DNA of 64,000 nucleotides from Umezawaea beigongshangensis (GTDB taxonomy: Bacteria; Actinomycetota; Actinomycetes; Mycobacteriales; Pseudonocardiaceae), in assembly GCF_016464305.1 (NCBI RefSeq), contig NZ_JAEIOJ010000004.1, forward strand, positions 518,905 through 582,904, in the 5' to 3' direction. Shown here one piece after another: positions 35,124-43,896 of this stretch. Position 1 is the stretch's first letter. The number at the start of each line of letters is the position of its first letter. The notes under the pieces are model-generated. The model searched no databases and had not been told where the DNA came from. It was given only the letters and a program-made list of their open reading frames with translations. The position numbers and the translations under genes were made by a program.

Positions 35124-36220
35124 CGCGGCGGGTCGTCGTCGAGGCGGACGGCGGGTCGCGGGGCAACCCCGGCCCCGCCGGGTACGGCGCGGTCGTGAAG
35201 GACGCGGTGACGGGCGCGGTGCTGGCCGAGCGGTTCGCCGGGATCGGCCACGCCACCAACAACGTCGCGGAGTACCAGGGCCTCGTCGCCGGGCTCCGCG
35301 CCGCGGGCGAGCTGGACGCCGACACCGTCGACGTGCGGATGGACTCCAAGCTCGTCGTCGAGCAGATGTCGGGTCGCTGGAAGATCAAGCACCCGTCGAT
35401 GCAGCCGCTCGCCCTGGAGGCGCGCGACCTGGCGAAGCGGTTCTCGCGCGTGACCTACGAGTGGATTCCGCGCGCGCAGAACTCGCACGCCGACCGCCTC
35501 GCCAACCGGGCGATGGACGAGCAGGCGGAGGGCGGTTCCACGACGCCGTCCGCTTCCCCGGCCGCCCGCGAGCAGGCCCCGCCGTCGTCGTGGACGGGGG
35601 CGTCCGGCACGCCCACCCGGCTGCACCTGCTGCGCCACGGCCAGACCGAGCTGTCCGTGCAGCGCCGCTACTCCGGGCGCGGCAACCCGGCCCTGACCGA
35701 CACCGGGCTGAGCCAGGCCGAGGCCGCGGCGAAGCGGCTGGCCGCCCTGCCGGACGTCGCCGCGATCGTCACCTCACCGCTGGAGCGCGCCCGCAGGACA
35801 GCCGAGGCGGTCGCCGCGACCACCGGGGCCGAGATCGTCGTGCACGAGGGCCTGATCGAGACGGACTTCGGCGCCTGGGAGGGCCTGACGTTCACCGAGG
35901 CCGCGGAGCGCGACCCGGACCTGCACCGGCGCTGGCTGTCCGACACGTCGATCGCCCCGCCGGACGGCGAGAGCTTCGACGAGGTGCACCGGCGGGTGCG
36001 CCGCGCCCGCAACGACGTGATCACCCGCTACGGCGGTGGCGACGTCGTCCTGGTCAGCCACGTCACGCCGATCAAGACCCTGCTGCGCATGGCGCTCGAC
36101 GTGGGCCCGTCACTGCTGTTCCGCCTGCACCTGGACCTGGCGTCCCTGTCGACCGCCGAGTTCTACCCCGACGGCCACGCCAGCGTCCGCCTGGTCAACG
36201 ACACCTCCCACCTCCCCTGA
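35120..36220 (+). CDS. Bifunctional RNase H / acid phosphatase (Rv2228c homologue)
   Basis: 366-residue two-domain enzyme. Residues 1-135 are an RNase HI domain with catalytic acidic residues in VVEADGGSRGNPGPAGYG, NVAEYQGLVAGL and RMDSKLVVEQM, and the final Asp in QNSHADRLANRAMD; it degrades RNA in RNA-DNA hybrids. A ~30-residue Ser/Pro linker leads to a histidine phosphatase domain (LHLLRHGQTELSVQRRYSG, the phospho-His RHG, and VSHVTPIK). The same fusion occurs in M. tuberculosis Rv2228c, where the phosphatase half has CobC-like alpha-ribazole phosphatase activity. GTG overlaps the DUF164 stop. A six-unit repeat array begins 2 bases after its stop. Confidence 0.95.
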   Translation: MTRRVVVEADGGSRGNPGPAGYGAVVKDAVTGAVLAERFAGIGHATNNVAEYQGLVAGLRAAGELDADTVDVRMDSKLVVEQMSGRWKIKHPSMQPLALEARDLAKRFSRVTYEWIPRAQNSHADRLANRAMDEQAEGGSTTPSASPAAREQAPPSSWTGASGTPTRLHLLRHGQTELSVQRRYSGRGNPALTDTGLSQAEAAAKRLAALPDVAAIVTSPLERARRTAEAVAATTGAEIVVHEGLIETDFGAWEGLTFTEAAERDPDLHRRWLSDTSIAPPDGESFDEVHRRVRRARNDVITRYGGGDVVLVSHVTPIKTLLRMALDVGPSLLFRLHLDLASLSTAEFYPDGHASVRLVNDTSHLP

Positions 36221-36222
36221 CC

Positions 36223-36359
36223 CCGAGTTGAGCGTTCGGGCACCCCGAGTGGAGCGTTCGGGACCGGTGAGTGGAGCGTTCGGGCGCGAGCCGGACCGCG
36301 AACGCTCCACTCGCGCTGCTCGAACGCTCAACTCGCGGTGCCTGAACGCTCCACTCGGG
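36223..36359. repeat. Dispersed repeat array B (three direct plus three inverted units)
   Basis: Three plus-oriented units (36223-36244, 36245-36265, 36266-36288) face three minus-oriented units (36298-36315, 36316-36337, 36338-36359) across a 9-base spacer, core GAGTGGAGCGTTC or GAGTTGAGCGTTC. Transcribed from either side it can fold into a large hairpin, so it may terminate both convergent genes. The minus-oriented units run into the FMN reductase coding sequence. Confidence 0.88.
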
Positions 36360-36912
36360 AGGCCAGGGGGTGGCGGCGGGCGCGCGTCGTCTTCAGGGCA
36401 GACAGGAAGCGGTCGGCGGCGGCGTCCAGGGCGAGCGCGGAGTCCGGTGCCAGCACGCCGCCGTCCGGCGTGAGGCGGACGTCGCGGTCCAGCACGAACT
36501 CGCCGCGCACGACGGTGTCCGCGCCGCGACCGGCCAGCAGCGGGATCAGCACGTGGTCGAGGGCGACCAGGAAGCCCTGGCTGCCGCCGTGCGCCAGCGG
36601 CAGCACCGCCCTGCCGCGCAGCGCCCGCTCCGGCAGCAGGTCCAGCAGCGCCTTCACCAGTCCGCTGTGGGCCGCGCGGTGCACGGGGCTCGCGACGACG
36701 ACCCCGTCCGCGGTCACCACCCGGCGCAGGGCGTCGGAGATCTCCGGGTCGCGCCGGTCCTCGGTCAGCAGCGAGATCGTCGGCAGCCGCCGGACGTGCA
36801 GCACGCCCACGTCGTGGCCGGGTCCTCGCAACCGGGCGCCGACGTGCGACACCAGCGTTCCCGTGCGGGAGGACGGGGACGGGTCACCGGAGACGATCAG
36901 GATCGTCGACAT
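36328..36912 (-). CDS. NADPH-dependent FMN reductase family protein
   Basis: 194-residue flavodoxin-like reductase resembling SsuE/MsuE enzymes that supply FMNH2 to monooxygenases. It starts STILIVSGDPSPSSRTGTLV (flavin phosphate loop) and has VVVASPVHRAAHSGLVKALLDLLP (the conserved YxxS/P region) and LPLAHGGSQGFLVALDHVL. ATG at 36912 follows GAGGTG at good spacing. The last nine codons (RVERSGTAS) and the TGA stop lie inside repeat array B, so the native C-terminus has been replaced or extended by repeat sequence. No monooxygenase gene is next to it. Confidence 0.85.
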   Translation of the reverse strand: MSTILIVSGDPSPSSRTGTLVSHVGARLRGPGHDVGVLHVRRLPTISLLTEDRRDPEISDALRRVVTADGVVVASPVHRAAHSGLVKALLDLLPERALRGRAVLPLAHGGSQGFLVALDHVLIPLLAGRGADTVVRGEFVLDRDVRLTPDGGVLAPDSALALDAAADRFLSALKTTRARRHPLASRVERSGTAS

Positions 36913-37184
36913 CGTCGGAACACCTCGTCGTTCGTGGGCCGGAGCACGGCGAACGGCCGAGCGGTCCGAAGTGGACGGACGCGTGCGCTCGGCGGACTCC
37001 GGGCTGGGCGAGCGGGACGGGCGCGGTGCCGCGCCGCGGCGAGCGGAGGAGACCGTCAGGAGCGACAGGCGCAGCTGGTCGCGCGGTGGTGGTCCACGTG
37101 ACGGCGGCGGGTCAGCACCCCGGTTCCGGCCATGCCCCGAGTAGAGCAGCACGCCCCGGCCGCGACAAGGGAGACCGGGGCGGA
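36913..37184. other. Intergenic region upstream of rnpB
   Basis: About 270 bases with no supported gene. It should hold the minus-strand promoter for the FMN reductase and distal rnpB promoter sequence. A weak GCCGG-rich dyad near 37117-37130 is not convincing. Confidence 0.4.
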
Positions 37185-37215
37185 TTCCAGGGCGTGGGAA
37201 CACGGCCGGTATCCT
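37185..37215 (+). promoter_or_regulatory. Putative rnpB promoter
   Basis: TATCCT at 37210-37215 lies 6 bases ahead of the predicted RNase P RNA 5' end; a poor -35 (TTCCAG, 37185-37190) is 19 bases upstream. The -10 assignment is better supported than the -35. Confidence 0.45.
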
Positions 37216-37221
37216 GGTGAC

Positions 37222-37638
37222 GCGGACGAGCCGGCCGGGCGGCTGCGGCGGCGGGAACCCCCGTCGTCGAGGAAAGTCCGGACTCCGCAGGGCAGGGTGG
37301 TTGCCAACAGCAACCAGGGGCGACCCTCGGGACAGTGCCACAGAGAACAGACCGCCGCGGACGCCTCAGGGCGACCGCGGTAAGGGTGAAACGGTGGTGC
37401 AAGAGACCACCAGCGCCCCCGGTGACGGGGGCGGCTAGGTAAACCCCACCCGGAGCAAGGCCAAGAGGGAGTCGCGCTCGTCGTGACTCCTGCGCAGGCG
37501 TTCGAGGGCTGCCCGCCCGATGCCTGCGGGTAGGCCGCTAGAGCCCGCCGGCGACGACGGGCCCAGATGGATGGCCGCCGATCGGACCGCCGCGAGGCGC
37601 CCGTGAACAGGATCCGGCTTACAGGCCGACTCGTCCGC
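37222..37638 (+). ncRNA. rnpB: RNase P RNA, bacterial class A
   Basis: Catalytic RNA of RNase P, which trims tRNA 5' leaders. Hallmarks in order: P1 5' strand GCGGACGAGCC at 37222, the universal GAGGAAAGTCCGGACTCC at about 37270, ACAGAGAACAGACC-type J-region, GGGTGAAACGGTGGTGCAAGAG, the P4 partner CAGATGGATG-like segment near 37563, ACAGGATCCGGCTTACAGGCC near 37605, and the complementary P1 3' strand ACTCGTCCGC ending about 37638. The boundaries come from P1 pairing and may shift a few bases. A strong terminator follows within 4 bases. Confidence 0.96.
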
Positions 37639-37641
37639 GCC

Positions 37642-37671
37642 GAACCGCCCCGCCCTCCGGCGGGGCGGTTC
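37642..37671 (+). terminator. Rho-independent-type hairpin after rnpB
   Basis: Perfect 13-bp stem GAACCGCCCCGCC / GGCGGGGCGGTTC with a CTCC tetraloop at 37655-37658, directly after rnpB, followed by TCGCGTTCG rather than a T-run. Confidence 0.9.
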
Positions 37672-37841
37672 TCGCGTTCGCGCACCCGGAAGCACCCGTT
37701 CGCACGACCGGCGCTCGACCGGCCGACGGGTGCGCGGGTCCGATCGGGTGGCCCCGCGACCGCGGTCGGTATCACCGGGGGGTGGTGCCGCTCCTCCTCG
37801 CAGGCACCGACCCGGTGCCGGTTCACAGAGGGGGAACCCCA

Positions 37842-39482
37842 GTGCGTCAACCGATCACACGAGGACGGACCACCTGGCTCGCGCTCAGCGGGCTGATCAC
37901 CACCACCGCGTTCGCCGGTGCGGGCGCGAGCACCGCGCTCGCCGCGTCCGCACCCGAACTCCCGTACTTCCACGTCGCGTCCGAGGGGCTGGACCAGAAC
38001 CGGGCCGCCGCGCTGAGGGCCGCGTTCGACCTGCGGGAGGTGCGACGGACCGGGAGCGGGGCCGTCGCGTTCGTCGACGAGGAGAACCACCTGCGCGTCC
38101 CGTCGGTGCGCCTCGGCGACGGCGAGGCCGACGAGGACGGCGGGCGGACCGCGCTCACCGGCATCGACTTCGCCGCGCTCGGCAGGATCACCGCCCTGCC
38201 GGAGGACCAGGCGGCGAAGCGCGCGGTGGAGGGGCTGCGCGCGGCGGGGGCGCTGCCGGGCAACGCCCGCCCGACGACGGGGCGCACCACGTTCGACGTC
38301 GTCGACGACCAGGGGCGGACGAGGGTGTCCGCGCCGCTGGACACCGCCGTGTCGTTCACCTTCGACCTCGGCGGGATTCCGCTGGTGGGTCCCGGCGCCG
38401 ATCTGCGGGTGGCGTTCGACCCGACCGGCCGGGTCACCCAGCTCTCGCACAGCGCCAGGACGCTGGAGCGGGCGGGCACCGTCGCCGTGCTCGACCTGGC
38501 CGGCGGTCGCGAGCGCTGCGCCGAGGCGCTCGGGAAGAACGTGCGGGTGGGCACCGCGTCCTACGTCTACGACGCTCCCGCGCTCGGCGAGGAGGTCGAC
38601 CGGCTGGAGCCGAGCTTCCGCTGCGACGGGATCGCCTCCGACGGCTCGGCCACGCAGGCGATCACCGTGCCCGCCGCGGTCGACGCGACGCTGCCCGTCC
38701 CGGCGCCCCCGCAGCCGCCGCGCCAGGAGGTCCGGTCGGCGCCGGACGCGCAGACGCGGTCCACCGCGCCGATCGCGGTCGGCAGCGAGGGCACCGGTCC
38801 GTGCTCCGGCCTGCCCTGGACGGCGCAGAACATCGCCTCGTTCAACGCCGAGTTCAGCGGCCGGGGCGTCCCGGTGCAGTTCAGCTGGCTCGACGGCAAC
38901 GCCTGGGAGAGCGACTTCAAGGACTCGTCGCTGCCCGGTGGCCACGACGACGTCTACGCCGACGACGTGGACATGACCTACTGGCAGGGCCACGGCGCGC
39001 CGACCGGCTTCTCCTTCGCCGGGTGCAGCGACCACGACGACTCCTTCCTCTCCAACACGGACGCCCACTGGGGCAACACCGACGACGTGGAGTGGATGAG
39101 CCTGTTCACCTGCTCGATCCTGCAGGGCACCTCGGGCGGCCAGACGTGGGCGCAGCGGTGGGGCAGGGCGTTCCGCGGCCTGCACCAGATCAACAGCTTC
39201 GACACGGTCTCCTGGCACCGCGCCGACCACGGCGGCATCTACGGCGACTACCTGATGCGCGCGCCGTTCCTGTGGTGGAACCACCCGATGAAGGTCCGCG
39301 ACGCGTGGGCGCAGGCGTCGATCGACACCCAGCCGGCGTCCGTGAGGTGGGCGACGATGGGCCCGGTCGGGCCGTCGGGGCTGGCGAACTTCGACGACTA
39401 CTTCCACGGCAGGGGCACCGGTCCCGGCGTGGACACCCCGTCCGCGAGCGGCTTCTACTGGCGGATCAGCGGCATGTCCTGA
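37842..39482 (+). CDS. Secreted DUF6345 domain protein
   Basis: 546-residue exported protein. A signal peptide (TTWLALSGLITTTAFAGAGASTALA) is followed by a ~240-residue N-terminal domain, a Pro-rich linker (PVPAPPQPPRQEV) and a C-terminal domain containing GHDDVYADDVDMTYWQGHGAPTGF and DDVEWMSLFTCSILQ, matching DUF6345; several Cys, His and Asp in this part suggest a folded, possibly metal-binding or peptidase-like domain, but no activity is known. GTG at 37842 is supported by GAGGGGG at 37829-37835. The gene follows the rnpB terminator and ends in its own hairpin terminator. Confidence 0.82.
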   Translation: MRQPITRGRTTWLALSGLITTTAFAGAGASTALAASAPELPYFHVASEGLDQNRAAALRAAFDLREVRRTGSGAVAFVDEENHLRVPSVRLGDGEADEDGGRTALTGIDFAALGRITALPEDQAAKRAVEGLRAAGALPGNARPTTGRTTFDVVDDQGRTRVSAPLDTAVSFTFDLGGIPLVGPGADLRVAFDPTGRVTQLSHSARTLERAGTVAVLDLAGGRERCAEALGKNVRVGTASYVYDAPALGEEVDRLEPSFRCDGIASDGSATQAITVPAAVDATLPVPAPPQPPRQEVRSAPDAQTRSTAPIAVGSEGTGPCSGLPWTAQNIASFNAEFSGRGVPVQFSWLDGNAWESDFKDSSLPGGHDDVYADDVDMTYWQGHGAPTGFSFAGCSDHDDSFLSNTDAHWGNTDDVEWMSLFTCSILQGTSGGQTWAQRWGRAFRGLHQINSFDTVSWHRADHGGIYGDYLMRAPFLWWNHPMKVRDAWAQASIDTQPASVRWATMGPVGPSGLANFDDYFHGRGTGPGVDTPSASGFYWRISGMS

Positions 39483-39492
39483 GGTGAGCACC

Positions 39493-39524
39493 GTGCCGGG
39501 GGCCGTCGCGACGGCCCCCGGCAC
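39493..39524. terminator. Bidirectional hairpin terminator
   Basis: GTGCCGGGGGCCGTC (39493-39507) pairs perfectly with GACGGCCCCCGGCAC (39510-39524) across a GC dinucleotide loop, i.e. a 32-base palindrome. It lies between the DUF6345 gene and the convergent RHH protein gene. Confidence 0.85.
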
Positions 39525-39530
39525 GCCGCG

Positions 39531-39902
39531 TCAGACCTCGCCGACCAGCGGGCGGCGCGAGGGCCGGCCGGGGGGCATCCGGAACACCGGGCGGAACGCC
39601 TCCCCGCCGTTGTAGCGCCGCTCCAGCTCCTCGACGTACTCCGCGACGGCGGGGTTGACGATGTCCGCGAGGCTGCGCACGCCCGCGACCGGCTCGTACG
39701 CGGCGAGGTACGTGGCGGCGGCTCTGGCCCGTTCCAGCACGTCGCTGTCGAAGTTCACCGTGCGCTGCACCCGGCGTCCGGTTTGCCGCCCGGAGCCGGT
39801 AACCTGATCACCGTCGGTTTCTGCGGTGCTGGTCGTTCTGGAGGCTGCGATCGGGTCCAGTGCTGCACCCGCGTCGGGAAGTGGTTCGGGCTGGTGGGCC
39901 AT
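39531..39902 (-). CDS. Ribbon-helix-helix DNA-binding protein, ParB C-terminal type
   Basis: 123-residue protein with a disordered Ser/Thr/Gly-rich N-terminus and a C-terminal RHH fold: the strand RRVQRTVNFDSDVLERARAA and helices SLADIVNPAVAEYVEELERRYN. This resembles the centromere-binding ParB C-terminal domain of actinobacterial plasmids such as pCXC100. No ParA partner is visible, so it may be a partition remnant, a regulator of the adjacent secretion operon or an unrelated RHH repressor. ATG at 39902 is chosen because GAGGAG lies 8 bases upstream; an ATG at 39968 gives a longer, less supported form. Confidence 0.75.
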   Translation of the reverse strand: MAHQPEPLPDAGAALDPIAASRTTSTAETDGDQVTGSGRQTGRRVQRTVNFDSDVLERARAAATYLAAYEPVAGVRSLADIVNPAVAEYVEELERRYNGGEAFRPVFRMPPGRPSRRPLVGEV

Positions 39903-40271
39903 CTGCGAGTCTCCTCGGATGTGCGACTCCGGGCCGCGGTCCCCGGCGGCGGCGATCCGGCCGATCACGTGCCTGTTCGATCACGACTTCCGGGGCCGCG
40001 CACGGTGGGTGAACGTCGTGCCCGCATCCGGGTGAAAGATCTCGGCAACCGGGAGAATCGGCACTTCGATGTTCACCGCCGAGACCCCCTCAACGATGAT
40101 GTGTGTCAGTAGATTAGACGTAATAGATCGTGAGGGGAACGGCTGTTGATCCACCAGGACCACCCACTGCACCACCGCTCGTGACCTGAACGTGTTCTAC
40201 TCGACAGCGCACGCCCCGGACGAGACTCGATCAGTCCGTCCGGACACGCTAGGCGTACCCGGGAGTACGAG
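39903..40271. other. Divergent intergenic region, RHH gene / secretion operon
   Basis: About 370 bases, locally AT-richer than anything nearby around 40105-40140 (GTCAGTAGATTAGACGTAAT). A 64-codon minus-strand frame at 39981-40175 is not convincing. The upstream edge of the secretion operon has an inverted repeat CCGGACG/CGTCCGG at 40216-40243 and a TAGGCG -10-like box at 40250-40255. Confidence 0.55.
40216..40243. promoter_or_regulatory. Candidate operator upstream of secretion operon
   Basis: Inverted repeat CCGGACG (40216-40222) and CGTCCGG (40237-40243), 14-base spacer, ends 6 bases before a TAGGCG -10-like box. It would cover the -35 position, as expected of a repressor site. The nearby RHH protein is a possible binder; this is inference. 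Confidence 0.4.
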
Positions 40272-40547
40272 ATGACCGCCATGGCCCTGGTAACACTCGC
40301 TCAGGACCAGCCCGCTCTGGGAACGACAGGCATCCGCGCCTGGATCCTGGACAACCTGGTACCGCTGCTGCTGCTCACGGTCGCCGTCCTCCTGCTGTGG
40401 CTGGGTGGCGGCAAGGGTGACAACGCGGGTGTGATGCGCCGCCTGGGCGGTGTGATCATCGCGCTGGGGATAATCGGCCTCGCCGTGACCACGAACGCCG
40501 GCGCCAACATCGGCACCTGGATCGCCGGCCTCTTCACCGGGGGATGA
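40272..40547 (+). CDS. Two-helix membrane protein, VirB2/pilin-like
   Basis: 91-residue protein with a short N-terminal stretch and two hydrophobic helices (DNLVPLLLLTVAVLLLWL and GGVIIALGIIGLAVTT) separated by a charged loop KGDNAGVMRR. Size, topology and place at the head of a type IV secretion-like operon fit a pilin or VirB2-type subunit, though sequence alone does not prove it. ATG at 40272 has GGGAG upstream. The next gene begins 3 bases after its stop. Confidence 0.7.
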   Translation: MTAMALVTLAQDQPALGTTGIRAWILDNLVPLLLLTVAVLLLWLGGGKGDNAGVMRRLGGVIIALGIIGLAVTTNAGANIGTWIAGLFTGG

Positions 40548-40550
40548 CGC

Positions 40551-41042
40551 GTGCGGGTGCGCACTGACGACGAGGTCTACCGGGTCGACGCCGTCTGGCT
40601 CGGCCCGCCCAAGGCAACCTTCCCCTGGCGCGCGCGCTACGTCGCCTGGGGTGTCGGCATCGTGGTGTTCCTGCTGGTCATGACGGTGGAACGCAGGATG
40701 GGCTTCGGCTTCGGCTTCTTCTCGACGGCCTGGGCCTTCGTCATCACGATCGTCATCACCCGCTTCATCTGCGCGCGGATCAGCCACGAGCGCCCGCTGT
40801 CGTCGGCGGTCACGATGTGGGTCCGCGAACTCACCGCGCCCAGGGAACGGAGCTCCGGCGCCGGTGGGGCGGCCAGTGCCGCCCGCATCCGGATCAGCTC
40901 CGCGCGCCCCCGCCCGAAGAGGAAGAAGCGGGGCGGTGGTTCGAGAGGACGACCTCAGCCCCAGCAGGTCTCGCCCCGATCCCAGCAGCGCCGGAAGTCC
41001 AGCGGCAAGAAGGAGGCTCGCGGTGTTCGCACGCCGGCGTGA
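40551..41042 (+). CDS. Two-helix membrane protein with basic tail, VirB3/TcpE-like
   Basis: 163-residue protein with adjacent hydrophobic segments ARYVAWGVGIVVFLLVMTV and FFSTAWAFVITIVITRFICARI, then a long Arg/Lys/Ser/Pro-rich cytoplasmic tail. In type IV systems a short VirB3-type or PrgI/TcpE-type protein precedes the VirB4 ATPase, which is exactly the position here. Start GTG 40551. Its last 20 bases overlap the ATPase gene, whose ribosome site lies inside this coding sequence. Confidence 0.65.
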   Translation: MRVRTDDEVYRVDAVWLGPPKATFPWRARYVAWGVGIVVFLLVMTVERRMGFGFGFFSTAWAFVITIVITRFICARISHERPLSSAVTMWVRELTAPRERSSGAGGAASAARIRISSARPRPKRKKRGGGSRGRPQPQQVSPRSQQRRKSSGKKEARGVRTPA

Positions 41043-43896
41043 CCGTGACCGACGACGCTCGGCGCAGCAGCACGTCGCCCAGCACGCCGCGGCGGCGGCC
41101 GCGGACGATCGCAGGGTCCACAGCCGGAGGGGCAGGAGACTGCCCGGCGAACAGGCGGTGCCGAGCTACACGCCGTCGATCTCCGCGCGCAGCATCGACG
41201 GCCACCTGCTGCGCACCGGCCAGGAGGTCTACGCCTGGTACAAGCTCGCGCCGCAGCGCTGGTCGTTCCGGTCGGACTCGCAGCGGCAGGACCTGATCGC
41301 CGCCATCGCCGGGCAGTACGCGGAGCTCCAGGGCCGCTGGATGCACCTGCGCGTGACGACCCGCCCGTACCCCATCCGGATGTGGGCGGAGGCGCACGTG
41401 CACAACGCCGTGAAGCGCCTGCCCGACACCCCCGGCACGCTGTCGTTCGACGACTACATGGTCGGCGAGCAGCAGCAGCTGATGGGCCGGTCGATGGCGG
41501 AGAAGGAGGTCTACCTCGGCGTCCAGGTGCAGACCCGCAACGTGGTGGACCGCGCCGTCGAGCGCGCGGCCCCGCTGCTGCGCAAGGTCTTCCCCGACGC
41601 CGTGGACGCCGAGCTGGTCGCGCTGGACAGCGAGGTCGACCACCTCGACCAGGTGATCGGCTCCGCCGGGCTGGAGGGCCGCCCGGCCACGGCGGAGGAG
41701 ATGGCCTGGCTGATGCACCGGTCGTGCTCGCTGGGCCTGCCGGCGCCGCGCAACCTGCCCGCGGTGCCCGGCGCCGCCTGGGAGCCCGAGGACCTGGCGA
41801 GCTTCACCGACGCCGCCGACTTCCACCAGGAGCCCTACTCGCCGACGGTCACCGTGCGGGGCCGCACCGGTTCCAACGCGGGCATCAAGCGGCACGTCGC
41901 CGTGCTCACCGTCGGACTCATGCACGGCCTCCAGATCCCCGAGGTCGACGACCCGTGGGTGCAGCGCGCCGACCGCCTCCCGGCCTCGGTCGAGTGGTCC
42001 GCCCGCATCTACGTGCGGCGGCCCGAGGAGGTCTCCGGCGAGCTCCAGCGCCAGATGAACAAGGTGCGCTCGCAGGTCCGCCACTACACCGACGAGCACG
42101 AGCTGGAGCCGCCGCAGTCGCTGGCGCGCCAGGCGTCGCGGGTGCTGGAGATCGACGACGAGATGACGTCGGGCTTCACCGCGCTCGGCACGCGGGTGCG
42201 CTCGTGGTGGCGGCTCGCCGTGTCCGGGCCGTCCGAGCGCGAGGCGCTGCGGCTGGCCCAGTCGCTGCTCGACCTCTACAAGCCGAAGATCGCGATCGAG
42301 CACCCCGAGGCGCAGTACGCCATCGCGCGGGAGTTCATCCCCGGCGAGGCGCTGTCGTCGTCGGCCTACCTGCGCCGCGGTTCGGTGCTGTGGGCGGCGA
42401 GCGCGGTGCCCACGGCGACCGCCGAGGTGGGCGACCGCCGCGGCATCCTGCTCGGCGAGACGTGCACGGCCACCCGCCGGCCCGTGGCGTGGGACCCGTG
42501 GATGGCGCAGGAACTGCGCGACGCCTCCGGTCTGACGGCGATGGTCGCCGGTCTGGGCGCCGGAAAGTCGTTCCTCGGCGGCGGCATCGTCTACAAGACG
42601 CTGCGCGCCGGGGCGCACTGGACGCTGCTCGACCCGTCCGGCCCGCTCGCCGCGCTGTGCGAGCTGCCCGAGCTGAAGCCCTACGCGCGGCCGATCAACC
42701 TCCTCAACGCCCAGCCCGGCATCCTCAACCCCTACCGGGTGGTCGCCGAGCCGCTGATCGACCACTTCGCCGACGAGGAGGACCCCGAGCGGGCCTGGCG
42801 CAGGGAGAAGGCGCTGGCCGCCGCGACCCGCCGCCGTCTCGTGCTCGACGTGCTGACCGGTCTGCTGCCCTACGAGGTCGCGAAGCTCGCGCAGACCAGG
42901 ATCGTGCTGCTGCGCGCGGTCCGCACCGTCGGCGGTCGCTTCGACGCGCACCCCGGCCAGGTGTTCGAGGCCCTGCGGCGCGACGCGAGCGAGCACCACG
43001 AGCACGCCGTGGTCGTGGCGGACTTCCTGGACGAGATGCGCGAGCGCATGTCGCTGCTCATCCCCGAGCGCAACGCCGACCCCTACGACGAGCAGCGCGA
43101 CGACCGGCTCACCGTGCTCACGATGGCGGGGCTGAACCTGCCGAAGGACGGTGTCGGCCGGGAGCACTGGACCGACGCCGAGGCGCTGGGCGTGGAGATG
43201 CTGAACCTCGCCGCGTGGCTCACCCAGCGCTCGATCTACGAGCGCCCCAAGGACCTGCGCAAGGGCGTCTGGATCGACGAGGCGTTCTTCCTGTCCGAGG
43301 TTCCCACGGGCCGCGTGCTGATGAACCGCTTCGCCCGCGACTCCCGCAAGTGGAACGTCCGCGTGCTGCTGTCCAGCCAGGTCCCGGCGGACTTCTTGAA
43401 GATCCAGGGCTTCGTCACGCTGCTCGACTCGGTGTTCGTGGGGCGGCTGGACGACGACCAGGCGCAGGCCGACGCGTTGCGGCTGTTGAAGGTCCCGGTC
43501 GGCGCGGGCTACGAGCAGGTCGTGGCGAGCCTCGGCCGCAGGCCCGGTGGCGCGCGCACCGCGACCGAGCGGGACCGCGCGCCGCGGCAGTTCATCTTCG
43601 GCGACGGCGCGGGCGGTGTGGAGCGCATCCGCATCGACTTCAGCGGACCGCACCTGGAGCACCTGCGCAACGGCCTGGACACCACACCGGACGCGATGCG
43701 CGAGTCCACAGCCGAGGCGCAGAACCAGATCGAGGTGTCCTCGCCGGGGCAGGAGCTGACCTACGACGAGAGCTACGGCAGCTACGACGACGACGAGCTG
43801 GCGGCCGACATCGAGGTGGGTCTCGCCGACGAGCTGGTCGACTCGACCCACGGTGACGGAGGAAACCGCCGCTCGGGCCGGGAAGGCGTCGCATGA
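41023..43896 (+). CDS. VirB4-like secretion ATPase
   Basis: 957-residue AAA-type ATPase energising a type IV secretion-like apparatus. Walker A MVAGLGAGKSFLGG is near residue 510, Walker B KGVWIDEAFFL near 750-758, and the family segment SRKWNVRVLLSSQVPADFLK follows, as in VirB4/TraC proteins. The ~480-residue N-terminal part (APQRWSFRSDSQRQDL, TTRPYPIRMW) is the usual docking domain; the C-terminus is acidic. GTG at 41023 is well supported by AAGGAGG at 41010-41016. The stop overlaps the next ATG (ATGA). Confidence 0.88.
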   Translation: MFARRRDRDRRRSAQQHVAQHAAAAAADDRRVHSRRGRRLPGEQAVPSYTPSISARSIDGHLLRTGQEVYAWYKLAPQRWSFRSDSQRQDLIAAIAGQYAELQGRWMHLRVTTRPYPIRMWAEAHVHNAVKRLPDTPGTLSFDDYMVGEQQQLMGRSMAEKEVYLGVQVQTRNVVDRAVERAAPLLRKVFPDAVDAELVALDSEVDHLDQVIGSAGLEGRPATAEEMAWLMHRSCSLGLPAPRNLPAVPGAAWEPEDLASFTDAADFHQEPYSPTVTVRGRTGSNAGIKRHVAVLTVGLMHGLQIPEVDDPWVQRADRLPASVEWSARIYVRRPEEVSGELQRQMNKVRSQVRHYTDEHELEPPQSLARQASRVLEIDDEMTSGFTALGTRVRSWWRLAVSGPSEREALRLAQSLLDLYKPKIAIEHPEAQYAIAREFIPGEALSSSAYLRRGSVLWAASAVPTATAEVGDRRGILLGETCTATRRPVAWDPWMAQELRDASGLTAMVAGLGAGKSFLGGGIVYKTLRAGAHWTLLDPSGPLAALCELPELKPYARPINLLNAQPGILNPYRVVAEPLIDHFADEEDPERAWRREKALAAATRRRLVLDVLTGLLPYEVAKLAQTRIVLLRAVRTVGGRFDAHPGQVFEALRRDASEHHEHAVVVADFLDEMRERMSLLIPERNADPYDEQRDDRLTVLTMAGLNLPKDGVGREHWTDAEALGVEMLNLAAWLTQRSIYERPKDLRKGVWIDEAFFLSEVPTGRVLMNRFARDSRKWNVRVLLSSQVPADFLKIQGFVTLLDSVFVGRLDDDQAQADALRLLKVPVGAGYEQVVASLGRRPGGARTATERDRAPRQFIFGDGAGGVERIRIDFSGPHLEHLRNGLDTTPDAMRESTAEAQNQIEVSSPGQELTYDESYGSYDDDELAADIEVGLADELVDSTHGDGGNRRSGREGVA

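Noticed and set aside
36913..37221. Cobalamin riboswitch or small RNA gene upstream of rnpB
   Set aside because: No B12-box or other conserved riboswitch element could be found.
39981..40175. 64-codon minus-strand open frame in the RHH/T4SS gap
   Set aside because: No ribosome site, weak codon bias and no recognisable domain.
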